NCBI GenBank assembly: GCA_026386805.1 | Contig: JAPLMX010000265.1 | Coordinates: 1-43,751, forward strand | From: Phycisphaerae bacterium | Lineage (GTDB): Bacteria > Planctomycetota > Phycisphaerae > Sedimentisphaerales > Anaerobacaceae | Direction of reading: 5' to 3' | Length of the DNA stretch: 43,751 bases | Shown here: positions 8,412 through 14,694 of the stretch, in pieces | How the letters are laid out: the number at the start of each line of letters is the position of its first letter | How positions within the stretch are numbered: the first letter of the stretch is position 1 | Notes under the pieces: generated by a model | Database searches by the model: none | Told to the model about the DNA's origin: nothing | Seen by the model: only the letters and a program-made list of their open reading frames with translations | Made by a program: the position numbers and the translations under genes

Positions 8412-10575
8412 CTACTTGACCGGGTGCCCGTACCCGATGTCGTCGATGAACAACATGCCCGCGCCGCCCGCCTTCGGGCTGGTGGCGTCGCCGACGCCAA
8501 GCGTGATCTTCTGCACGGTCGTCAGGCTGACGCCCGTCAGATCGCTCAGCGGAATCCGCCACTGCGTCCAGGCCGCCGTAGCGCTGGCCGACGGATTCGG
8601 ATTGACCACCGTTTTGGTCTTGCCGGCCTTGTCCTGGACCGTCAGGTACAGCGGCGCCGCACCATTGGTCGGCATCGCCATACCGATAGCCACATCCTGC
8701 CACGAGCCGGTGACCGTGCCCGTCGTGGAGACATTCGAGATCTCCGCCACGGTGGTCAGGGCCGCGTCATGGCTGCACAGGGCCAAGCCAATTAGGACTG
8801 GATTGGTCATTGTGATCGTCTGGGCCGCACCCAACTGCTTCCAGGTCTTGCCATCCGCGGAGATGGAACCGGTGAAGCTGTTGCCCTTACGCTCGACCTT
8901 GACCCAGTACGGAGCCGCCACAGCCGGTGCGGCGTTGTCGTCGTTGGTCGAGGCCCCCGCGGCCGTCAAACGCCGCTGGAAGCTGGCGCCGTTGCCGGCG
9001 CCTGAGCCGCCCGCCGTGATGGGCATGAAGGCATGGGTCGAGCCGGCATCGATGCTCTGCCGGATCATCACGCCGCCTTTGGCCCAGATGTTGGTGTTGA
9101 CGATGCTGTCCACGCGGGCCACGATCGAGCCGTCGCCATTGAGCGACTTGTAGGCAAAGCGGAACTGGTCGCCGTTGTTCCAGACGTCCGTGCCGCTGCT
9201 GCTCATCGTGAAGGTGCCGTTGCCGTTATCGGCAAAGCCCACGGCCCGGCCGCGGAAGTACAGCGACAGGGTATCGGCGCCGTTGGTCGTCCAGTTCTGG
9301 GTCGCCTCGAAGGTGCGCGAAGCTTCCGAGTAATAGGGCGTCTTGACGTTGTTGTACTCCAACGGCATGGACTGCTTGCCGCCGTGGATGATGGTCTGCT
9401 CAGCGAACGGGGCCTGGAGGTAACCGACGACCGAGCCTCTGTTGCCGTCGGTCATGCCGTCGATCGAGGTGTCGTAGATGCGGTTATCCGTGTCGTTGTA
9501 GCTCTCGAAGTCATCGACGGCGGCAAACTCCTGGGTCGTGAAGCTCCAGACGTCGCCCGGATAGGTGACGGTGTTGACCTCATCGACCTTCCAGTAATAG
9601 GTCGTGCCGAAGTTCAGGGAGCTGGGGGTAGAGCTGTGGTCAGCCACGGTCTTGGCCGCAACCGTTCCATTCGTCACGGCGGCTTGGTCGGTGCCGAAAT
9701 AGACCTTGTGCGAGCCGGCCTCGCGGCCCGGCCTCCAAGTCAGGGTGGTGTCTATGGCAACGCCCGTGGCCGCGGCGGTCGGCTGCGGCGCGCGGGCCTG
9801 CATGGGGATAGAGTAAAACCGGACTTCGGCCAGGCCGGTCGAAGGCAAGCCGCCCCAAGTCTTATTGATCGTCAGCTTGACGTACTTGGCCGAGACGCCG
9901 CCGAAAGTGACCGTGGTGTTCGCCGCATACGCCGCCGAACCGGTTCCCTGGGCGAACGGCGGCACGTTCGCCAACACCGTCCAGGCGGTGCCATTGACGG
10001 AGTACTCGACCGTGACGTCCTTGGCGCCGAAGCCGATGAAGGGCTCGATCGCCTGGTTGGAGTTCCAGACCAGCAGCTTGTCCAGCTTGTAGACGGCGTC
10101 GAACTGGTACTGAATCCAGTTGGGCAGCGTGCCTTTGCTCATCCACATGGTCATGGCATCGATGCCGTGCCGATCCCCGGTCAGGCCGGAGCCGTTGACG
10201 GTGTTCTCCGGGCCCATGCCGTTCTGGGCGCTGGAGGCGGTAGCCATCACGGCCGTAATCGGATAGGAGTACGGCTCGACGGTGAAGGACCAGATGGTGC
10301 CTGTGAAGATCGTGTTGTCGGGGGCCTGGTTGACCTCATCGATGCGCCAGTAATAGGTTTGGCCGAAATCGAGCAGGGCGGTGGGACTATAGGTAGTCGC
10401 CGTCTGGCCCTGGCTGGCCAGAACGCCCACCGGCTTGGCCCGGCTGGCGCTGTTCACGTCCGCCAGGGTCTTGCCCAGGTAGACATCGCGCGTCGCCGCG
10501 AACTCCCCGGGCGTCCAGCCCAGCACCACATCACGAGTCACGTCCGCGGCTTCGGCGGCGGGGCGCGGAGCCGTC
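8412..10575 (-). repeat. Long direct repeat, copy in gene B
   Basis: Partner of 5068-7230. Similarity starts near the first Fn3-like module and continues to the stop codon. The 5' LamG part of gene B is outside the repeat and is only distantly similar to that of gene A. Confidence 0.8.
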
Positions 10576-11291
10576 GCCAGGCCGGGCCCGCCCGGGCCCT
10601 TCATGAGGGCCCGAATCTCCGCCTCCGTCAACGCGCGGCTGAAAAGCCAGACGTCATCGATTTCGCCCCGGAACCAGTCCCCGGTCGCGTTGAAGACGTT
10701 GCCGCCAATATTGAAGAAGAAGGACGACGTACCGCTGGACATGCCGCCCTTGTCGCTGGCCATTTCCTGGCCGTCGATATAGAGGGTGATTTTCGTCCGA
10801 TCTCCTGCCAGGGCAACATGATGCCAGGACGGATAGGGGAAGCCGTAATTGGCACCGAGGAACGCCCAGTTATTGCCTAACATCCAGGTCCCAAGCTGTC
10901 CACCGCTTTCCGTGGTGAACCCGAGCTCGACCAGATCGTTCTGCCCGAAGAGGCTGGCGTAGACCCCGGTGCTGCTCGCACTGATCCAGCCGGCCATGGT
11001 GAAGCCGGCCAAGCCGTTGAGCAGACTCTTGCCGGTGCCGACGTAGGCGCTCTGCCCATCGAAGTGCAGGGCGGTGCCGTAGATCCCGGGCACCCGCGTT
11101 GCGCCGCCGTTGAGCGTGCCGTTGTTGCCGTTGGCCGAGCCGTCAACCGCCACCGTGCCCGATTTCTCGTCGAACGACCACCAGCCGAGAAGGGCGGGGT
11201 CCTTGGCAGGATCGAAACGGCCGTAGGCGGAACCCACGGACAGTAGAGTCAACGCTGCCATAAGAAGAGCCAGGAACGATCTGCTGCACAT
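8412..11291 (-). CDS. Secreted LamG + F5/8C multidomain protein B
   Basis: 959 residues from the ATG at 11291, which has TAGGAGG seven bases upstream; upstream in-frame codons are ignored for that reason. Signal peptide CSRSFLALLMAALTLLSVGS, then a LamG domain (about 30-215: GWWSFDEKSGT, TMAGWISASS, EIDDVWLFSRALTEAEI), an Fn3-like module with DVYLGKTLADV and YYWRIDEVNQAPDN, an F5/8C discoidin domain (TLPNWIQYQFDAVYKLDKL), a second Fn3-like module, the DDFESYNDTDNRIYD block and the shared C-terminal module. No catalytic motif was recognised, so a carbohydrate-binding or surface role is inferred. From the first Fn3-like module onward it is nearly collinear with protein A, but its LamG domain, signal peptide and leader differ. 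It ends in YGHPVK without PEP-CTERM. Confidence 0.88.
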   Translation of the reverse strand: MCSRSFLALLMAALTLLSVGSAYGRFDPAKDPALLGWWSFDEKSGTVAVDGSANGNNGTLNGGATRVPGIYGTALHFDGQSAYVGTGKSLLNGLAGFTMAGWISASSTGVYASLFGQNDLVELGFTTESGGQLGTWMLGNNWAFLGANYGFPYPSWHHVALAGDRTKITLYIDGQEMASDKGGMSSGTSSFFFNIGGNVFNATGDWFRGEIDDVWLFSRALTEAEIRALMKGPGGPGLATAPRPAAEAADVTRDVVLGWTPGEFAATRDVYLGKTLADVNSASRAKPVGVLASQGQTATTYSPTALLDFGQTYYWRIDEVNQAPDNTIFTGTIWSFTVEPYSYPITAVMATASSAQNGMGPENTVNGSGLTGDRHGIDAMTMWMSKGTLPNWIQYQFDAVYKLDKLLVWNSNQAIEPFIGFGAKDVTVEYSVNGTAWTVLANVPPFAQGTGSAAYAANTTVTFGGVSAKYVKLTINKTWGGLPSTGLAEVRFYSIPMQARAPQPTAAATGVAIDTTLTWRPGREAGSHKVYFGTDQAAVTNGTVAAKTVADHSSTPSSLNFGTTYYWKVDEVNTVTYPGDVWSFTTQEFAAVDDFESYNDTDNRIYDTSIDGMTDGNRGSVVGYLQAPFAEQTIIHGGKQSMPLEYNNVKTPYYSEASRTFEATQNWTTNGADTLSLYFRGRAVGFADNGNGTFTMSSSGTDVWNNGDQFRFAYKSLNGDGSIVARVDSIVNTNIWAKGGVMIRQSIDAGSTHAFMPITAGGSGAGNGASFQRRLTAAGASTNDDNAAPAVAAPYWVKVERKGNSFTGSISADGKTWKQLGAAQTITMTNPVLIGLALCSHDAALTTVAEISNVSTTGTVTGSWQDVAIGMAMPTNGAAPLYLTVQDKAGKTKTVVNPNPSASATAAWTQWRIPLSDLTGVSLTTVQKITLGVGDATSPKAGGAGMLFIDDIGYGHPVK

Positions 11292-11351
11292 GACAATCCT
11301 CCTACCCCGAAAAGACTCACATAATCGCACTTGTTTCTTGAACCGATCCGC

Positions 11352-11591
11352 TCACACCCCGCTGGTTTCCTGAGCGCAGGCCCCACCGTCATATCCTGGT
11401 ACCCATGACAGTCGCGTCCCGATCAGGGTGCCGTCGTTGGCGTTGCCGGACGAGTCGGCGGCAAGGGTCCCGCTGGTTTCATTCAGCTTGAAGTAGGCAA
11501 CCAACCCATCCGTGAGGCTGGCCCGCTTCGGAACAATCCCGACGCCCGGAAGCAAAAGAACAAAAACCACCAATGTCGATTTCTCATACAC
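11352..11591 (-). pseudogene. N-terminal remnant of a third LamG paralogue
   Basis: A GTG start at 11591 with GGAGGA five bases upstream opens a reading frame of 79 codons. It encodes a signal peptide (TLVVFVLLLPGVGIVP) and the first strands of a LamG domain, matching the gene A product closely up to SWVPGYDGGA. Homology then stops and the frame ends after a few unrelated codons at 11352, directly before the leader of gene B. The upstream leader is also shared with gene A. The gene is a truncated 5' piece whose 3' continuation may be the orphan module at 8094-8411, with gene B lying between the two pieces. Confidence 0.7.
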
Positions 11592-11672
11592 GCCCGTCCT
11601 CCATCCAAGATAGGAGGCGGGACCCGTGCTGCACGGTCCAAGCCTCGCCTGCAAGGTTTATCAACATCAGTC
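11592..11672 (-). promoter_or_regulatory. Conserved leader with Shine-Dalgarno-masking hairpin (remnant copy)
   Basis: Second copy of the leader described at 7991-8070. GGACCGTG-cag-CACGGGTCC forms a stem with one bulged G. CCTCC (11613-11617) can pair with the ribosome binding site GGAGG (11597-11601). The loop differs from gene A while the arms are largely kept. Confidence 0.4.
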
Positions 11673-11834
11673 TATGGGCAACGTGCCGAGAGTCTTCATT
11701 ACCCGTTCAATGGTGACACAGACGTACACGCGTAGGATCGTCGCGCGGCTCTCAATGAAGGGAGTTCGGGTGTGATTCTGCTGATCCGGCGGCTCACCTC
11801 CTTCCTTCCGACACACATGAGCTACACACAGTCC

Positions 11835-11850
11835 TGACTCGCACGAGTCA
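11835..11850. promoter_or_regulatory. 16-bp palindrome, candidate operator
   Basis: TGACTCG-CA-CGAGTCA is a perfect 7+7 palindrome. It begins about 23 bases downstream of the transcription start predicted from the minus-strand promoter at 11880-11909, a position suited to a repressor site for the LamG cluster. The binding protein is unknown. Confidence 0.35.
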
Positions 11851-11879
11851 GCGAGGTGAAGATGACCTGAACCACCTAT

Positions 11880-11909
11880 TTTATACCAGATGCCACATCC
11901 CAATTTCAA
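11880..11909 (-). promoter_or_regulatory. Sigma-70-type promoter for the LamG cluster
   Basis: On the minus strand, -35 TTGAAA (11909-11904), an 18-base spacer, and -10 TATAAA (11885-11880). Transcription would start near 11873, leaving a leader of about 280 bases before the remnant gene and running on into gene B. Confidence 0.45.
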
Positions 11910-12088
11910 GGAAAATCTCGCACGCCCTGCCCACCCGCCCAATGCCGCCCCGCCACCGCAAGTCATTTGCAGCACGCCATTTATCGGGGGCAGTCTTCGC
12001 TCATCCAACCGGACGCTCCCATTGGCGGCGACATTTCGCTCCGCCGTCGCCACGCAGGACCTACGGGACTTATGCCGGCCCCGACGCG

Positions 12089-13651
12089 TCACGACGCCGA
12101 CTTCTGGATCTTGTACTCGACGCTGTCCACCAGCGCCAGCCAACTGGCCTCGATGATGTTCTCCGAGACGCCCACCGTTCCCCAGATGGACTGCTTGTCC
12201 CGAGACTCGATCACGACGCGGACGCGGGCCGCCGTCCCCTCCCGGGCGTTGACGACGCGGACCTTGTAATCGATCAGGTGCATCTCCCGAATCACCGGGT
12301 AGGAGGTCTCCAGCGATCTTCGCAGCGCGGCGTCGAGCGCGTTGACCGGGCCATCGCCCTCACCGACCACGTGCTCGACCCGGTCGCCCACCCGCAGCTT
12401 GACGGTCGCTTCCGTGACAATCCCGTCCGCCTTTCGCTTCTCGACGCTCACATGGTACTTGATCAGCTCGAACGAGGGCTTGAACGTCCCCAGGACTCTT
12501 CTCGTCAGCAAATCGAAGCTCGCACTGGCCGCCTCGAACTGGTATCCCTCATTCTCGAGCTCCTGGACGCGGGCCAGAATCTTCCTGGCCAGTGTCTTGT
12601 CCTGGCTGAGCTTCGCCTTCTCCAGCTCGGCCAAGATGTTCGATTTGCCGCTGAGCTCCGAGATCAGGAACCGGCGCTCGTTACCAACCAATTTGGGGTC
12701 GAGGTGCTCGTAGGTCTGCTTGCTCTTTCGCAGGGCATCGACGTGCAGGCCGGCCTTGTGGGCAAAGGCACTGCTGCCGACGTAGGGCAGATTCGTCACC
12801 GGCGGCAGATTGCCGACTTCAAAGACAAACCGCGACGTCTCCGTCAGCAAGCACATCTTCTCGGGCGGGAGCACGTCAAAACCCATCTTGAAAGCCAGGC
12901 CGGGGATAACGGCGCACAGGTCCGCGTTCCCGCAGCGCTCGCCAAGACCGTTGATCGTGCCTTGGACGTGGCGGGCCCCCGCCCGCACGGCGGTCAGGGT
13001 GTTGGCAGTCGCGCACCCGCAATCGTTGTGCGTGTGAATGCCGACGGCCACCGAGCCAAACGTCCGGCAGACCCGCTGCGTGATTTCGAAGATCTGCTCC
13101 GGCAGCGAGCCGCCATTGGTGTCGCACAGGACTAGGGCATCCACTCCCGCCTCCGCGGCGGCAGTCAGCACCTTCATGGCGTATTCCGGGCGTGCTTTGT
13201 AGCCGTCAAAGAAGTGCTCGGCGTCGAAGATGGTCTCGAGTCCTTTGTGCTTGAGATACCGCACGGACTCGGCGCAGATCACCAGGTTCTCATCAAGCGA
13301 GCACCCGAGCACTTCCCGGACGTGAAGATCCCACGTCTTGCCGACGATAGTAGCCGCCGGGACTTTGCAGGCAACGATCGAATTGAGCGAGACATCGTCG
13401 TCCACGCGGCAATCCGCCCGCCGGGTGCTGCCGAAGGCGGTGAGCTTCGAGTTTTTCAGGCCAAGCTTCACCATCTCCTGGAAGAACTGCATCTCCTTCG
13501 GATTGGACGCGGCGTAGCCGCCCTCGATGTAGTCTAGGCCAAGCCCATCGAGCCACTTGGCGATGGATAATTTGTCCTCCAGAGAGAAGCTCACGCCTTC
13601 CGCCTGCATGCCGTCGCGGAGGGTCGTGTCGTAGAGCGCGATTTTTGTCAT
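12089..13651 (-). CDS. cimA: Citramalate synthase
   Basis: 520 residues from the ATG at 13651 (MTKIALYDTTLRDG); longer in-frame extensions upstream are not conserved in character. The N-terminal HMGL-like TIM barrel has LYDTTLRDGMQAEGVSFS, HTHNDCGCATANT and QGTINGLGERCGNADL, the metal- and substrate-site motifs of the citramalate/isopropylmalate synthase family. The C-terminal part is the LeuA-type allosteric dimer domain. The Gln-Ala after DGM and the overall spacing fit citramalate synthase (pyruvate + acetyl-CoA to citramalate, pyruvate route to isoleucine) rather than 2-isopropylmalate synthase. The protein is cytoplasmic. It is divergent from ptsN and has no leu/ilv neighbours here. Confidence 0.9.
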   Translation of the reverse strand: MTKIALYDTTLRDGMQAEGVSFSLEDKLSIAKWLDGLGLDYIEGGYAASNPKEMQFFQEMVKLGLKNSKLTAFGSTRRADCRVDDDVSLNSIVACKVPAATIVGKTWDLHVREVLGCSLDENLVICAESVRYLKHKGLETIFDAEHFFDGYKARPEYAMKVLTAAAEAGVDALVLCDTNGGSLPEQIFEITQRVCRTFGSVAVGIHTHNDCGCATANTLTAVRAGARHVQGTINGLGERCGNADLCAVIPGLAFKMGFDVLPPEKMCLLTETSRFVFEVGNLPPVTNLPYVGSSAFAHKAGLHVDALRKSKQTYEHLDPKLVGNERRFLISELSGKSNILAELEKAKLSQDKTLARKILARVQELENEGYQFEAASASFDLLTRRVLGTFKPSFELIKYHVSVEKRKADGIVTEATVKLRVGDRVEHVVGEGDGPVNALDAALRRSLETSYPVIREMHLIDYKVRVVNAREGTAARVRVVIESRDKQSIWGTVGVSENIIEASWLALVDSVEYKIQKSAS

Positions 13652-13985
13652 ATCGAATCCTAACCATGATTCGCCGTGCCGGGAATGTCGGGCGATGATC
13701 CATGCCCGTGGAGGCTCGGCGAAAAGGGTCTGATTGTACCTCTTGGCCACCGCCTGTAAAGCCCAAATTCGCCGAGGCACGGGACCAAGGCGAAGTTGCT
13801 CGACCCGCCGGGCGCTCTATGCCCGACCTGCTTCCTGTCGAGCCGGCCCAGGCACGCCCGACGGTCTCGGGTCCCGCAAAATTGCGTTCTCCGGAAAAAA
13901 CACTTGGCAGGCACGCCCGCCGGAAGTATACTGCCGTTTTTATGCTGAACTGCTCGGCGTAACTTTCACTTTGGTCGCTCTGACT
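13652..13985. other. Divergent intergenic region, cimA / ptsN
   Basis: About 330 bases without a gene. It contains a clear plus-strand promoter for the EIIA gene (13904-13932). No repeat or RNA structure was recognised in the remainder, and no cimA promoter could be assigned with confidence. Confidence 0.5.
13904..13932 (+). promoter_or_regulatory. Sigma-70-type promoter of the EIIA-Ntr gene
   Basis: TTGGCA (13904-13909), a 17-base spacer, and TATACT (13927-13932). The predicted start near 13939 leaves a leader of about 47 bases before the ATG at 13986. Confidence 0.6.
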
Positions 13986-14444
13986 ATGATTCTGACGCAG
14001 ATACTACAGCCAACGTGTGTCAAGGTTCCGTTGGAAGGCAAAGATAAGAACGCGGTCATCACGGAGTTGGTGACCGTTCTTGACGAAAACGGCCTGATCC
14101 AAAATAGGGAGACCGTCCTGGATGCGGTGTTTACTCGAGAGAGGACACGAAGCACGGGAATCGGCTCGGGGATCGCCATCCCTCACGGCAAATGCAGCGC
14201 CGTGCGGGAGTTGGTCATGGCTCTGGGCATCGCGAGCGATCCCATCGACTTCGACAGCGTTGACAAGAAGCCGGTATCCATTGTGATCCTGCTGGTCTCG
14301 CCCGCCGATCAGACAGGTCCTCATATCCAGGCTCTCGCTCGCATCAGCCGGCTCATGCTCGATGAGGATTTCAAGAAAGCCCTGGAAAGCGCCCAGTCCG
14401 CCAAGGCGGCCTATGATCTCATGAGTGAGCGAGAGAGCCGGTAA
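13986..14444 (+). CDS. ptsN: PTS IIA-like nitrogen regulatory protein
   Basis: 152 residues from the ATG at 13986 (MILTQILQPTCV); the frame is open further upstream but that part is not domain-like and lies across the promoter. A single EIIA (mannitol/fructose/Ntr) domain fills the protein. The phospho-acceptor histidine is His67 in STGIGSGIAIPHGKC, and LLVSPADQTGPHIQALARISRL is the usual C-terminal half. EIIA-Ntr proteins take phosphate from a HPr-like partner and regulate transporters and metabolism by protein contact. No PTS permease or HPr gene is in the window, which fits a regulatory role. No clear ribosome binding site precedes the start. Confidence 0.88.
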   Translation: MILTQILQPTCVKVPLEGKDKNAVITELVTVLDENGLIQNRETVLDAVFTRERTRSTGIGSGIAIPHGKCSAVRELVMALGIASDPIDFDSVDKKPVSIVILLVSPADQTGPHIQALARISRLMLDEDFKKALESAQSAKAAYDLMSERESR

Positions 14445-14451
14445 GAATCAG

Positions 14452-14594
14452 AACCACCGGCAGAGCCGGTGGTATGAGGAAGGCCCCTAAAAGGGGCCAT
14501 CGCGTGACTAATCGAACATTCAACTACCCTGGTCCTCCCGCTTCTCGCGGTCTTTTCCTCTTGGAGGTGCTAACGTGGAGTCTAGCCGGTGGTT
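14452..14594. mobile_element. MITE/REP-like palindromic element
   Basis: 143 bp bounded by the inverted repeats AACCACCGGC (14452-14461) and GCCGGTGGTT (14585-14594). Inside are a perfect 9-bp hairpin ACCACCGGC-aga-GCCGGTGGT (14453-14473), a 6-bp hairpin GGCCCC-taaaa-GGGGCC (14482-14498) and a short one CCGC/GCGG (14538-14550). It encodes nothing. Terminal hairpins of this type recall non-autonomous IS200/IS605 or REP elements moved in trans; no such transposase is present here. It begins eight bases after the ptsN stop and may also serve as its terminator. Confidence 0.6.
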
Positions 14595-14604
14595 AACGGA
14601 AACG

Positions 14605-14687
14605 CAATTTACGATTTGTGATTGACGGCTTCATATTGGCGCGTCGTCCGTCGCGACGCCAATGGTAAATCGCAAAGAGTAATTCTT
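14605..14687. repeat. TTTACGATTTGTGATTGAC dispersed repeat, copy 1
   Basis: It starts CAATTTACGATTTGTGATTG and ends AATGGTAAATCGCAAAGAGT followed by AATTCTT. A related full copy is at 25623-25737, and the tail recurs at 35985-36012, where it supplies the start codon of the polysaccharide export gene. Confidence 0.7.
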
Positions 14688-14694
14688 AAGTTCC

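Larger units (their letters stand above)
11673..12088. other. Intergenic region upstream of the LamG cluster
   Basis: No protein-coding gene is supportable: a 158-codon minus frame here overlaps the citramalate synthase end and has no family features. The stretch holds a minus-strand promoter (11880-11909) and a perfect 16-base palindrome (11835-11850). Confidence 0.5.

Noticed and set aside
5068..11291. PEP-CTERM sorting tails on the LamG proteins
   Set aside because: Both proteins end in IDDIGYGHP-type sequence without a hydrophobic helix or basic tail.
11780..11815. GGCGGCTCACCTCCTT resembles the 3' end of 16S rRNA
   Set aside because: Only the anti-Shine-Dalgarno core and a few flanking bases match. 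No other 16S sequence is present, and the complement simply reads as a purine-rich AAGGAGGTGA run without a start codon at useful distance.
11667..12143. A 158-codon minus-strand ORF upstream of the LamG cluster
   Set aside because: Its first part overlaps the end of the citramalate synthase gene on the same strand, it has no family features, and it covers the promoter and palindrome.
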